From: Bacillota bacterium
Lineage (GTDB): Bacteria > Bacillota > Clostridia > Oscillospirales > Ruminococcaceae
Reading direction: 5' to 3'
Length of the DNA stretch: 35,392 nt
NCBI GenBank assembly: GCA_023421245.1
Contig: JAEZTV010000011.1
Span: 1-35,392, forward strand
Shown here: one piece after another, positions 1 to 8,971 of the stretch
How positions within the stretch are numbered: the stretch's first letter is position 1
Layout: each line of letters begins with the position of its first letter
The notes under the pieces: generated by a model
What the model was told of the DNA's origin: nothing
The model's input: the letters and a program-made list of their open reading frames with translations, nothing else
Database searches by the model: none
Position numbers and translations under genes: made by a program

Positions 1-41
1 CGTTTGTGCAAAACTGTTCCCCATGCCATTTTGCACAAACG
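1..41. repeat. 13-bp inverted repeat at window edge
   Basis: Arms CGTTTGTGCAAAA (1-13) and TTTTGCACAAACG (29-41) are perfect complements around a 15-nt loop. No gene is visible around it. It could be the terminator of a gene left of the window or another module of the palindromic mosaic that begins about 80 bp later. Confidence 0.6.
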
Positions 42-121
42 CCGATAATTCTTTGTGAATAGAAACTGCGAGGTGTAGTTCGCCCGTGCTGCGGTTGGGG
101 TTTCAAGGGGCGAAGCCACTT

Positions 122-353
122 GATTCACTTTTGCCTTCTTTTGTTGAACTACAAAAGAAGGTCGCCCGCAGGCGAAACATTCCTTCATAATACACACAAA
201 GGTGTGGTTGTCTGCCACCCGTCTGGTATTAACTTGGCATTTGACCTCATCCGTCATAGTGAATCGCTGATTCACTATGACACCTTCTCCTAATAGGAGA
301 AGGCTTAAGGCTTTCCCGAAGCGGCAAAAACTTTTGATGTTGGGAAGGCTTGT
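122..353 (+). repeat. Palindromic mosaic repeat, copy 1
   Basis: This block is made of short hairpin modules that recur, in the same order, at 5779-7097. Visible modules are an 11-bp hairpin at 134-161 (CCTTCTTTTGT arm), the TCGCCCGCAGGCGA module at 162-175, the CATAATACACACAAAGG linker at 186-202, a private 13-bp perfect hairpin at 253-281 and the CCTTCTCCTA hairpin at 283-303. The block ends about 10 bp from the trpA stop codon. The nearby ATG-starting frames are not credible genes because their sequence is dictated by the hairpin arms. Confidence 0.75.
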
Positions 354-363
354 GAATCCCTCC

Positions 364-1134
364 CTACAATATTGCCGCCTTCATCTCTTTCACATACTCC
401 GCCACCACAGCCACACTGTTTTCACCATGCTGTGCAATCAGCCGCACAATGGCGCTGCCCACAATTACCCCGTCGGCATGCACCGCAACCTGCCTTGCCT
501 GTTCGGGCGTCGAGATGCCAAAGCCCACCGCGCACGGAATATCCGCGGCCGCCCGCACAAGCGACACCATCTCGCCGATGTCGGTGGTAATCTCGCTGCG
601 CACACCGGTTACACCTAAGGAGGATACACAGTACACAAACCCCTGTGCCGCACGCGCGATGGCTGTAATCCGCGTATGGGATGTAGGGGCAATCAACGAT
701 ACCAGCGCGATATGATGCTTGCCCGCGAAAGGGGCAAGCTCATTTTTTTCCTCAAACGGCAGATCCGGCACAATAACGGCGTCGATACCGCAGGCCGCAC
801 ACCGTGCAAAAAACCGGTCGGCACCATACACAAACACGGGGTTGATGTAGGTCATCAGCGCAAGCGCGACATCGGTCTTTTGGCGCAAGCGCGCTGTCAT
901 CTCAAAGATTGTGTCGGTGGTTGTGCCCGCCGCAAGGGCGCGTTCATCCGCCTGTTGGATGACAGGGCCTTCCGCAACAGGGTCGGAAAACGGTACGCCA
1001 AGCTCAATTAAATCGGCACCCGCCTCCGCCATTGCAAGCACAAGCCGCTCCGTCACCGCAATATTGGGGTCACCCGCCGTAATAAACGGGATAAACGCCT
1101 TGCCGTGTGCAAACGCACGCTGTATTCTATTCAT
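364..1134 (-). CDS. trpA: Tryptophan synthase alpha chain
   Basis: Cytoplasmic TIM-barrel subunit that cleaves indole-3-glycerol phosphate to indole and glyceraldehyde 3-phosphate, passing indole to TrpB. The protein is 256 aa, normal for TrpA, and begins MNRIQRAF. The ATG at 1134 overlaps the trpB stop by 8 nt (ATGAATAG), which points to translational coupling; longer in-frame starts would run deep into trpB. The IELGVPFSDP motif carries the catalytic Glu at residue 44. The second catalytic position, Asp60 in the Salmonella enzyme, is read here as Glu55 in VAEGPVIQ. The VGFGIS phosphate-binding segment is present near the C-terminus. It is the last gene of the operon and is followed directly by mosaic repeat. 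Confidence 0.97.
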   Translation of the reverse strand: MNRIQRAFAHGKAFIPFITAGDPNIAVTERLVLAMAEAGADLIELGVPFSDPVAEGPVIQQADERALAAGTTTDTIFEMTARLRQKTDVALALMTYINPVFVYGADRFFARCAACGIDAVIVPDLPFEEKNELAPFAGKHHIALVSLIAPTSHTRITAIARAAQGFVYCVSSLGVTGVRSEITTDIGEMVSLVRAAADIPCAVGFGISTPEQARQVAVHADGVIVGSAIVRLIAQHGENSVAVVAEYVKEMKAAIL

Positions 1135-2311
1135 GAATCTGCACCCCCTTGTACCGGGCAATCGCCGCAACATCCTTGTCGCCGCGCCCCGAAAGATTGA
1201 CGACGATAATCTTATCCTTACCCAGCGTGGGCGCATACTGCATGGCGTAGGCGACGGCGTGCGCGCTTTCCACCGCGGGAATAATCCCTTCGATGCGCGA
1301 GAGGTACTCAAACGCACGCACCGCCTGTGCATCGGTCACCGGAACATACCGCGCGCGGCCGGCATCGTGCAGATACGCGTGCTCCGGCCCAATGCCCGGG
1401 TAATCAAGCCCCGCCGAGATGGAATACACCGGCGCAATCTGTCCGTACTCATTCTGACAAAAGTACGATTTCATGCCGTGGAAGATGCCGGGTGTGCCGT
1501 TTGCTATAGTCGCTGCGTTTTTGGGGGTATCCGTGCCAAGCCCCGCAGCCTCGCATCCAACAAGCTCTACCGACGGCTCACCTATAAAATCATAGAACAG
1601 CCCCATGGCGTTGGAACCGCCGCCCACACAGGCGATTAAGCTGTCGGGCAGGCGGCCCTCGCGCGCAAGCATCTGAGCGCGCACCTCTTTGCCGATGACC
1701 GACTGAAAATCGCGCACAATGGCGGGAAAAGGGTGCGGCCCCATCACCGAGCCGATGACATAATGGGTATCGTCAATGCGTTTTGTCCATTCGCGCAGGG
1801 TTTCGTTTACCGCATCCTTAAGCGTTTGCGTGCCGCTTGTAACAGGATGCACAGCAGCACCCAGCAGCTCCATCCGAAAAACGTTCAGCGCCTGACGCTC
1901 GGTATCCTCGCGCCCCATAAATACCTCGCACTCCATCCCCATCAGCGCTGCGGCGGTTGCGGTTGCAACCCCGTGCTGCCCCGCGCCCGTTTCAGCGATG
2001 ACGCGTGTCTTTCCCATACGCTTTGCCAGCAGCACCTGCCCGAGCACATTGTTAATCTTGTGCGATCCGGTATGGTTTAAATCCTCCCGTTTGAGGTATA
2101 TCTTCGCGCCGCCAAGGTCGGCGGTCATGCGGCTTGCATAATATAACAGGCTGGGTCTGCCGGTATATTCGCAAAACAGTGCAGTAAGCTCTGCGCAGAA
2201 ATCAGGGTCATTTTTGTAGTGCTCGTATGCACGTTCGAGTTCAATCACGGCATTCATCAGCGTTTCGGGAATAAACTGTCCGCCGTGCTTGCCGTAGCGT
2301 CCGTGGTTCAT
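1127..2311 (-). CDS. trpB: Tryptophan synthase beta chain
   Basis: PLP enzyme that condenses indole with serine to give tryptophan, forming an alpha2-beta2 complex with TrpA. The protein is 394 aa from MNHGRYGKHG, the usual TrpB1 length. The PLP lysine is Lys85 in HTGSHKINN, the ETGAGQHG catalytic segment is intact, and the phosphate-binding loop is GGGSNAMG. The start at 2311 is preceded by an AAGGAGAGG ribosome site; the 15 extra upstream codons do not resemble the family. It lies about 70 nt downstream of trpF and overlaps trpA by 8 nt. Confidence 0.97.
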   Translation of the reverse strand: MNHGRYGKHGGQFIPETLMNAVIELERAYEHYKNDPDFCAELTALFCEYTGRPSLLYYASRMTADLGGAKIYLKREDLNHTGSHKINNVLGQVLLAKRMGKTRVIAETGAGQHGVATATAAALMGMECEVFMGREDTERQALNVFRMELLGAAVHPVTSGTQTLKDAVNETLREWTKRIDDTHYVIGSVMGPHPFPAIVRDFQSVIGKEVRAQMLAREGRLPDSLIACVGGGSNAMGLFYDFIGEPSVELVGCEAAGLGTDTPKNAATIANGTPGIFHGMKSYFCQNEYGQIAPVYSISAGLDYPGIGPEHAYLHDAGRARYVPVTDAQAVRAFEYLSRIEGIIPAVESAHAVAYAMQYAPTLGKDKIIVVNLSGRGDKDVAAIARYKGVQIHE

Positions 2312-2380
2312 AATAGGGGTCCTCTCCTTCCTTGTGGCTCTGTATAAGGGCTTCATATATTTTCTTTGCGGTGTTTGCCG

Positions 2381-2998
2381 TTATTCCTCCGCCCGATACC
2401 CTTTCACCAACCGTGTCAGCTCCGCCATCTTGTTTTCATCCTTGCTGCCGTCCGTTTCAATGCCGCTGCTCACATCCAGCGCATAGGGGTTTGCGCGCAT
2501 CGCCTGCACAATGTTTGCCGCGGTAATGCCGCCTGCCAGAAAAAACGGTTTTGAAAGCGGCGGGATGAGTGAATGGTCAAACGTCTGTCCGCTTCCGCCA
2601 TAGGTCCCGTCTACATAGGTATCGAGCAGCAGAAAATCGCAGGGCAGCTTCTCGGCTTCACGAACCACACCCACGCTGTTTACCCGCACCGCCTTGATAA
2701 TGGGGCAGGCGGTATTTTTTCTAAGATCCGCAATGTACTGCTCGGTTTCATCGCCGTGCAGCTGTGCAAAGTCGATGATGCCCTCGTCGTACAGGCGGAT
2801 AATTTCCTGTCGCGGGGTGTTGACGAAAACGCCCACTGCCTGAATGCGCGAATGCAGCAGGGTGCGCAGCTCATACGCGCGTCGGAACGAAATCTGCCGG
2901 CGTCCCGGTGCAAACACAAACCCGATGTAATCCGGCAGGCAGTCGTTAGCCGCCAGAATATCCTGACTTCTCGTCATCCCGCATAGCTTTATTTTCAT
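2381..2998 (-). CDS. trpF: Phosphoribosylanthranilate isomerase
   Basis: Catalyses the Amadori rearrangement of N-(5'-phosphoribosyl)anthranilate to the 1-deoxyribulose form. It is a 205-aa TIM barrel beginning MKIKLCGMTR, with the family's catalytic cysteine at residue 6. The catalytic Asp lies in the FLLLDTYVDG segment, and SGIETDGSKD closes the phosphate site. A GGGAGGG ribosome site precedes the ATG. The gap to the upstream trpC (2999-3172) is unusually long for this operon, and I see no gene or clear hairpin in it. Confidence 0.96.
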   Translation of the reverse strand: MKIKLCGMTRSQDILAANDCLPDYIGFVFAPGRRQISFRRAYELRTLLHSRIQAVGVFVNTPRQEIIRLYDEGIIDFAQLHGDETEQYIADLRKNTACPIIKAVRVNSVGVVREAEKLPCDFLLLDTYVDGTYGGSGQTFDHSLIPPLSKPFFLAGGITAANIVQAMRANPYALDVSSGIETDGSKDENKMAELTRLVKGYRAEE

Positions 2999-3172
2999 AT
3001 ACTAAACCCTCCCCCGGTGCAGATTTCTGCAATAATGGGTATCATCACGGCAGCAACCGCCGGTCGCCCTTTCCGGTGATTCTCAAGCGCTTGCCGAATT
3101 TTAACCGTACACTCTTTCGGGCGGCCAATAGTTGCTGCTCTGCACTTGGCAGCGCAACATCAAGCCATCGTC

Positions 3173-3964
3173 TTACGCTTCCCCGCGCAGGGCGGCAAGC
3201 GCTGCCGTTTTGTTCTCGGCACGCATCAGCGTTTCGCCCACCAGCACGGCGTGCACGCCGGCACCCCGCAGCATGCGGATATCCTGTGCGCAGGTGATGC
3301 CGCTTTCTGAAACAAACAGCACCTCCTCCGGTATCTCAGTGCTCAGCCGCAGCGATGTATCAAGGCTGACCGCAAAGGAGTCAAGGTCACGGTTGTTTAC
3401 CCCGATGATGCGCGCCCCGGCGCGGATTGCGCTTTGCACCTCGCCGGCGGTATGTGTTTCGACCAATGCGCACAGCCCAAGCGTATCACATACCGCAATA
3501 AAGTCGCGCAGGGTACCGGTATCAAGCAGCGCGCAGATCAGCAGCACCGCGTCCGCACCCAGTACCTTCGCCTCATAGATTTGGTAGCGGTCCACCGTAA
3601 AGTCCTTGCGCAGCAGCGGAAGGCTTACCGCACCGCGTATCTCGGTAAGGTAACGCCCCTCACCCTGAAAAAAATCAGGTTCGGTCAGCACCGAGATTGC
3701 CGCCGCACCCGCCCGCTCATACTCCCGCGCAATGGTAAGGTAGGGGAAGTTAGCTGCGATAACCCCTTTCGAGGGTGACGCCTTCTTGATCTCGCAGATA
3801 AACGCGGGGGCGCTTTTCTTATATGTGCGGCGCAGCGCGTGTTCAAACGCAAAATTACCCTTTGGCATCGACTGTGCCCTTGCACGCATACTGTCCGGCG
3901 AGCACATCTTCTTGTGCGCGGCAACCCGTTTTCGGGTGGCCGCAGCAATGGTTTGCAGTATCAC
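3173..3964 (-). CDS. trpC: Indole-3-glycerol phosphate synthase
   Basis: Decarboxylates and closes the ring of CdRP to indole-3-glycerol phosphate. The protein is 263 aa with the family's FICEIKKASPSKG motif, LLRKDFTVD, ALVETHT and IGVNNRDL segments. I choose the GTG at 3964 (reading MILQTIAAATRKRV, matching the family N-terminus) because an AGGAGG site lies 8 nt upstream. The earlier GTG at 3973 overlaps that ribosome site. It follows trpD by about 30 nt. Confidence 0.95.
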   Translation of the reverse strand: MILQTIAAATRKRVAAHKKMCSPDSMRARAQSMPKGNFAFEHALRRTYKKSAPAFICEIKKASPSKGVIAANFPYLTIAREYERAGAAAISVLTEPDFFQGEGRYLTEIRGAVSLPLLRKDFTVDRYQIYEAKVLGADAVLLICALLDTGTLRDFIAVCDTLGLCALVETHTAGEVQSAIRAGARIIGVNNRDLDSFAVSLDTSLRLSTEIPEEVLFVSESGITCAQDIRMLRGAGVHAVLVGETLMRAENKTAALAALRGEA

Positions 3965-3996
3965 AACCAGCACCTCCTTTCTGCTTTTGCAGCCGA

Positions 3997-5022
3997 TTAC
4001 AGGGCACTTGACGCATACTCATGCGTTGCCCACACATAATCATTAAGCTTGTCGCATACTGCGCCGGTATCCAGCAGATATGCGGCAAGATCTACGCCCC
4101 CCGCGATGGTTTCACTCTTGCCCGCAAGGTAAAGGCAGGCAGCGGCGTTGAGCACCGCGGCATCCCGCTTGGGGCCACGGTCGCCCTGCAGTATGTTGCG
4201 GATAATGTCGGCGTTGTACTTTGCATCGCCGCCCTTCAGGTCGGCGGCGTCGCACAGCGTAAGGCCGTACTCCTCTGGGTCAATGGTAAAGCTGCGCACA
4301 CGCTTGCCGACAATCTCGCTTGCCATGGTGGTGCCGGTCAGGGTAATTTCATCCAGACCGTCGCTTCCGTGCACCACCATCCCATGGGTAACCCCCATGC
4401 CGATCATCACTCTGGCCATAGGCTTTACCAGTGCCTCGTCATACACGCCCAGCAGCTGCCTGGTCGCCCCCGCCGGGTTTGCAAGCGGCCCGATTATGTT
4501 AAACAGAGTTCGGGTGCCAAGCTCTTTACGCACCGGGGTAACGTACCGCATTGCGGGGTGGTAGATGGGCGCAAACATAAAGCAGAAGCCTGTTTTCTTC
4601 AAAACACGCGCGCTTTGCTCCGGTGTAATGTCGATTTTAGCGCCAAGCTCCTCCAGCACATCGGCACAACCGCACAGGCTGGAAACATTGCGGTTGCCGT
4701 GCTTTGCAACCTGAACCCCTGCGGTTGCCGCAATAAACGCCGAAACAGTGGAGATGTTAAAGGTAAAAGCCTCGTCACCGCCCGTTCCCACAACATCCAG
4801 CACCTCGCCCTCGTGCTCTAAATGTGCCGCATGTGCGCGCATAACCTCTGCACAGGCGGTAATCTCATCGATGCTTGCACCCTTCATGCGCATTGCGGTT
4901 AAAAACGATGCCATCTGCGCAGGGGTTGCCTCCCCTGTTAAAATCCTCTCCATCATCATACCGGCGGTGTCGTAGGGCAGGTTTTCATGCTCCATTAAAA
5001 GTGCCAGTGTTTCTTTAATCAT
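3997..5022 (-). CDS. trpD: Anthranilate phosphoribosyltransferase
   Basis: Transfers the phosphoribosyl group of PRPP to anthranilate. The protein is 341 aa from MIKETLALLMEHENL, the usual length. The PRPP-binding motif GTGGD is followed by TFNIST, and KHGNRNVSS and the NIIGPLANP segment are intact. The ORF extends 44 codons further upstream, but that extension is not TrpD-like and covers the spacer after trpG. The ribosome site (AAAGGAAAG) is rather far from this ATG, so the start has slightly lower certainty than the function. trpD is not fused to trpG. Confidence 0.96.
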   Translation of the reverse strand: MIKETLALLMEHENLPYDTAGMMMERILTGEATPAQMASFLTAMRMKGASIDEITACAEVMRAHAAHLEHEGEVLDVVGTGGDEAFTFNISTVSAFIAATAGVQVAKHGNRNVSSLCGCADVLEELGAKIDITPEQSARVLKKTGFCFMFAPIYHPAMRYVTPVRKELGTRTLFNIIGPLANPAGATRQLLGVYDEALVKPMARVMIGMGVTHGMVVHGSDGLDEITLTGTTMASEIVGKRVRSFTIDPEEYGLTLCDAADLKGGDAKYNADIIRNILQGDRGPKRDAAVLNAAACLYLAGKSETIAGGVDLAAYLLDTGAVCDKLNDYVWATHEYASSAL

Positions 5023-5168
5023 ACTTATCGTCTTTCCTTTCTTCGGAAATTTCTTTAAAGCAGTATCGCTTGCACGGGTAATGCTAAGAAAGCCTCTAAC
5101 AAGTATTTCGGCCAAACCATCAATTAGGTTTATCAAAATACCGGGGATTTTCACCGGTTCGTTTTGTC

Positions 5169-5744
5169 TTAACCGCCCTGTATCCGCAGAAAGTTTTTCA
5201 TCATACTTTCCCCTTTTGGGGTAAGGATTGATTCGGGATGAAACTGCAGTCCAAAGATGTTTTTATGCCGATGCTCCACCGCCATCACTTCGCCCAGCGC
5301 ATCCCGCGCGGTTACCGTAAGGGCGGGCGGGATGGTATCCTCGCTTGCAATCAGTGAGTGGTAGCGCGCCGCAAGAATCGTTTCGGGCAGGCCGGCAAAA
5401 AGCTTGCTTTGCGTGTCTATGGTAATACGGCTTTGTTTTCCGTGCATCAGCTGCCGCGCATGGGTGATGGAAGCCCCGAAGACCTCGCAGATTGCCTGAT
5501 GCCCAAGGCACACGCCGAGGATGGGAATCTCGCCGCCAAGGCAGCGCACGACATCCTCACACACGCCCGCGTCTCTGGGGTACCCCGGGCCCGGCGATAG
5601 AATAATGTGTGCAGGAGCAAGCGCACGGATTTCGTCTACAGTCAATGCGTCGCTTCGCACCACGCGGATATCCTGCGTGATGGCACCTGCAAGCTGCACA
5701 AGGTTATAGGTAAAGCTGTCGTAGTTATCGAGGATTAAGAGCAT
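5169..5744 (-). CDS. trpG: Anthranilate synthase component II (glutamine amidotransferase)
   Basis: Class I glutamine amidotransferase that supplies ammonia to TrpE. The protein is 191 aa, beginning MLLILDNYDSFTYN, with OSPGPG-type oxyanion segment (LSPGPGYP), nucleophile Cys79 in GVCLGHQAI and the His-Glu pair in LQFHPESI. The ATG at 5744 has an AAGGTG ribosome site 6-8 nt upstream. The trpG-type sequence could also serve folate synthesis as pabA, a dual role known in Bacillus. It is separated from trpE by 1.37 kb, almost all of which is palindromic mosaic repeat. Confidence 0.95.
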   Translation of the reverse strand: MLLILDNYDSFTYNLVQLAGAITQDIRVVRSDALTVDEIRALAPAHIILSPGPGYPRDAGVCEDVVRCLGGEIPILGVCLGHQAICEVFGASITHARQLMHGKQSRITIDTQSKLFAGLPETILAARYHSLIASEDTIPPALTVTARDALGEVMAVEHRHKNIFGLQFHPESILTPKGESMMKNFLRIQGG

Positions 5745-5778
5745 CGTATTCACACCTTTTTCGGTTGATTGAAGGGGC

Positions 5779-7097
5779 ACATAGCGAAACAAGTTTCGCA
5801 TTGGGAAAACCTGCGGTTATCCGCAGATGGATTCTCATTGCAGAGAGGGGTTAATGACCTCATCCGCCGCTACGCGCCACCTTCTCCTAACAGGAGAAGG
5901 CTTGTAGGGCTTCTTCGAAACGGCAAGCATTGCTTGACGTTGGGAAGGCTTTATGCGGAGTGTCTGGTTATGTAGGTGACATTGAAATCATGCGGAAATG
6001 TTCCGTCTACGGGGCGCGGCAAGCGGGCGACGAAACCGCTAAGAAACAAAAGAACAGCCGAGGGAACAAAACGCAACGCATAGCCAGCCTTCGGTTGGCA
6101 TATAGCGAAACAATTTTCGCATTGGGAAAACCTGCGGTTTTCCTCTCTCGGGAGCGAAATCGCGACCGGGGCTCAGGGAGCTTTTTGCTCCGCGCCGAGG
6201 ATAGCGGATTAGGGCGCAAGGCTGTCACCGGATTGCCCGCGCGGGGTTCAGGGGGCACCCCTGATTCGGTTTTGGGTACTTTTGTCGAACAACAAAAGTA
6301 CCTCGCCCGCAGGCGAAACCTTCCTTCATAATACACACAAAGGTGATTGACCTCATCCGCCGCTTCGCGCCACCTTCTCCTAACAGGAGAAGGCTTGTAG
6401 GGCTTCCCCGAAGTGGCAAGCTTTGCCCTACGTTGGGAAGGCTTTATGCGGAGTGTCTGGTTATGTAGGTGAAATTAAAATCGTGCGGGGAGTTACAACA
6501 TACAAAGCGTGGCAATCCGGCGACGAAACCGCTAAGAAACAAAAGAACAGCCGAGGGAACAAAACGCAGCGCGTTTTGCGCACGACGCGCCGACCGGAGC
6601 CTCTTTTCCCCCTTGGCTCCGGGAGATAAGCGGAGTGTGCCGAGGATAGCGGATTAGGGTGCCGCCTGATTGCCCACGCGGGGTTCAGGGGGCACCCCTG
6701 ATTCATTTTTGTCTTCTTTTGTTGAACTACAAAAGAAGGTCGCCCGAAGGCGAAACATTCCTTCATAATACACACAAAGATGGTGGTTATATGCCACGTG
6801 TGTTGCATTAGCGGGGCGCATAGCCAACCTGCGGTTGGCATTCTAAAAACCTGCGTTTTCCGCCTGTTTCATCACGCCCTGTTTGCGGCGATGGGCGATG
6901 AGGTAAAATTCGGACGCGCAATGCGCGCCCCTACGCATTCAGCAAAAGGAAGTCGCCCGAAGGCGAAACCTATAAAAAATCTGTGTTGGGAAGGGTTTTA
7001 CACGGGGCGTCGAGGACGCCGCCCCCTACACATAGCGAATTTTGGGTTTCGCATTGGCTTCCCCGAAGTGGCAAGCTTTGCCCGACGCTGGGAAGAC
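5779..7097 (+). repeat. Palindromic mosaic repeat, two tandem copies inside the trp operon
   Basis: Non-coding array between trpE and trpG. Two direct units of 493 bp are visible: the CCTTCTCCTA hairpin recurs at 5878 and 6371, and the GACGAAACCGCTAAG block at 6029 and 6522. Modules include hairpins CGAAACAAGTTTCG, GGAAAACC/GGTTTTCC, GCCAACC/GGTTGGC, GGAGC/GCTCC, ACTTTTGT/ACAAAAGT and TCGCCC/GGCGA, plus the unpaired GGGTTCAGGGGGCACCCC block. The second unit degenerates after about 6780 and ends roughly 15 bp from the trpE stop codon. Short frames here resemble each other only because the DNA is repeated. Confidence 0.85.
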
Positions 7098-7111
7098 AGA
7101 TATAAAACCTG

Positions 7112-8575
7112 TCATCCATCCTCCACAACCTCTCCCGCACTTAGAATGGCATTGATAACGGCCTTTGCCTTGTTCCCCGATTCCTCATACTCAAGCTCGG
7201 GGATACTGTCGGCAACGATGCCGCCGCCCGCCTGCACCGTAACCTCATCCCGTTTGCGCACCGCCATGCGGATGGCAATACAGGTATCCATGTTGCCGGT
7301 AAAATCAATATACCCCAGCGCGCCGCCGTAGATGCCGCGCGCGCCCTGCTCCAGCTCCTCAATAATCTCGCAGGCGCGTATCTTGGGCGCGCCCGAAAGG
7401 GTGCCCGCGGGCAAAATGGCCTCTATCGCATCGCACGCATCCAATCCTGCGCGGATAGTACCCTCCACACAGGAGGTAATGTGCATAATCTTAGAATAGC
7501 GGTGTATCATCTGGTACGCAACCACATCAACCGAACAAAGCTCCGAAATCCGTCCAAGGTCGTTGCGGGCAAGGTCAACGAGCATGTTGTGCTCGGCAAT
7601 CTCTTTTTCATCGGCCAGCAGCTCACGCTCAAGCGCAATATCCTCCTCGGGGGTCACACCGCGGGGGCGCGACCCCGCTACGGGGAAGGTGGTCAGCCTG
7701 CCGTCCTGCAGCCGGATGAGTGTCTCGGGGGAAGAACACATCACCTCGGCATCGTCTGTGCGCAGATACACCATGTAAGGGGATGGGTTGGTAGTGCGCA
7801 GCACACGGTATGCGGCAAGCAGGCTCTCGCGGTAGGGGCTGGTAAAGCGGCGGGAAAGCACCGCCTGAAAGATGTCGCCGTCGCGTATGTACCGCTTTGC
7901 GCGCTCCACCATCTCGCAGTACTGTGCACGGGTGACGTTGCAGGTAAACCGTGCCTGTGCATCTGCTCGGGTAGGCGGCAGCGGGGCGGCATCTTGGATG
8001 GTACGGATAATCGCCTCTATCTCCTCTGCCGCGCGTGCATACCCTTGTACACTGTCTTGTGCCCTCATGTTTACCACAATGCACAGCTTCTGCTTTAGGT
8101 GGTCGTACGCGATAACCTTGTCAAACAAATGCAGATCATACTCGGGCAGCTCATCGGTGGTAATGCGCAGCACCGGCTCGGTATAGCCCATCATGGCATA
8201 GCCGAAATACCCTACAAAGCCGCCGGTAAAAGGGGGCAGGCCTTTCATGCGCGGCGCGCGGTACTGCGATAGAATACCGCGCAGTACGTCAAGCGGCTTA
8301 TCGGTTTTTATCACCTTACACTCGTCGCCTTCTACCGTCACCACACCATTTTTGCAGGTGACGCGCAAAATAGGGTCATACCCCAAAAAGGAGTAACGGC
8401 TCCATCGCTCTGTGCCCTCCACGCTTTCCAGCAGAAAGTAACGCCTGCTTTTTTGCGCAATGCGCCGCAGCAGCGTAATGGGGGTTGCCATGTCGGCATA
8501 AATCTCCTTGCATACGGGTATGGTATTGTAGCTTGCCGCAAGCTGCGTGGTGGTGTTTACATCGGGTGTAATCAT
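7112..8575 (-). CDS. trpE: Anthranilate synthase component I
   Basis: Converts chorismate to anthranilate using ammonia from TrpG; first committed step and normally the feedback-inhibited one. The protein is 487 aa. The LLES element used for tryptophan binding appears in RYFLLESVEG, and the chorismate-binding core is complete (GTLSGAPKIRACEIIE, YGGALGYIDF, QAGGGIVADS). I choose the ATG at 8575 (MITPDVNTTTQLAASYN), which matches the family and follows a purine-rich stretch; an ATG six codons upstream (8593) lacks a ribosome site because it abuts the T-box terminator. It is the first gene of the operon. Confidence 0.96.
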   Translation of the reverse strand: MITPDVNTTTQLAASYNTIPVCKEIYADMATPITLLRRIAQKSRRYFLLESVEGTERWSRYSFLGYDPILRVTCKNGVVTVEGDECKVIKTDKPLDVLRGILSQYRAPRMKGLPPFTGGFVGYFGYAMMGYTEPVLRITTDELPEYDLHLFDKVIAYDHLKQKLCIVVNMRAQDSVQGYARAAEEIEAIIRTIQDAAPLPPTRADAQARFTCNVTRAQYCEMVERAKRYIRDGDIFQAVLSRRFTSPYRESLLAAYRVLRTTNPSPYMVYLRTDDAEVMCSSPETLIRLQDGRLTTFPVAGSRPRGVTPEEDIALERELLADEKEIAEHNMLVDLARNDLGRISELCSVDVVAYQMIHRYSKIMHITSCVEGTIRAGLDACDAIEAILPAGTLSGAPKIRACEIIEELEQGARGIYGGALGYIDFTGNMDTCIAIRMAVRKRDEVTVQAGGGIVADSIPELEYEESGNKAKAVINAILSAGEVVEDG

Positions 8576-8612
8576 ATCCTTCACCGCCTTCATGGTATTG
8601 GGAGAGAAAACA

Positions 8613-8896
8613 ACAAAAAAAGCCTTTGTCCTCTATGGGACAAAAGCCTTTGCTTCTGCGGTACCACCCAAATTGATGATAATACTACCATCCACTCGTT
8701 TCACATACTAACATATGTGCCCCTCTGGTAACGGTTGGGGTGTGCCGTCGGCGCCTACTTTCCGCAATGGGGTTCGGGCCGCCCTCGCAAGTCCATTGAG
8801 AAATACCTGTGCTGCCGCATTCACACCAACCGGCGGCTCTCTGAATACACCCGGCGTTTCCTACTACTCTTGCTCATTGGTTTGACTGTATATTTT
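8613..8896 (-). promoter_or_regulatory. T-box leader responding to tRNA-Trp
   Basis: On the minus strand the leader contains the Stem I landmarks (GAGCAAGAGTAGTAGGAAA near the 5' end, then AGAGAGC and GGTTGGTGTGAAT). A TGG specifier followed by A lies in TCAATGGACTTG (complement of 8793-8795). The T-box itself, TGGGTGGTACCGCAGAAGC, is the complement of 8652-8670, immediately before the terminator. The known mechanism is that uncharged tRNA pairs with the specifier and T-box and stabilises an antiterminator. The TGG codon and position ahead of trpE make tRNA-Trp the inferred ligand. Confidence 0.95.
8615..8651 (-). terminator. T-box regulatory terminator
   Basis: Minus strand AAAGGCTTTTGTCC and GGACAAAGGCTTTTTTT form a stem followed by a T run. 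It begins next to the T-box motif and ends 40 nt before the trpE start, as expected for the regulated terminator. Confidence 0.93.
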
Positions 8897-8901
8897 TAGT
8901 C

Positions 8902-8930
8902 ATTATATTGTATTACACACAGCTTGTCAA
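8902..8930 (-). promoter_or_regulatory. trp operon promoter
   Basis: Consensus sigma-A promoter: TTGACA (complement of 8925-8930), 17-bp spacer, TATAAT (complement of 8902-8907). Transcription would start near 8895, at the head of the T-box leader. Confidence 0.9.
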
Positions 8931-8971
8931 GTATCACACAAAATAATTCGATAAATTCCTGTAGAACTGCA

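Noticed and set aside
6007..6841. Short similar frames inside the mosaic (e.g. starting MKEGFACGR and MKECFAFGR)
   Set aside because: They resemble each other because the DNA is repeated. Changes follow hairpin pairing rather than codon position, and no ribosome site is consistent between copies.
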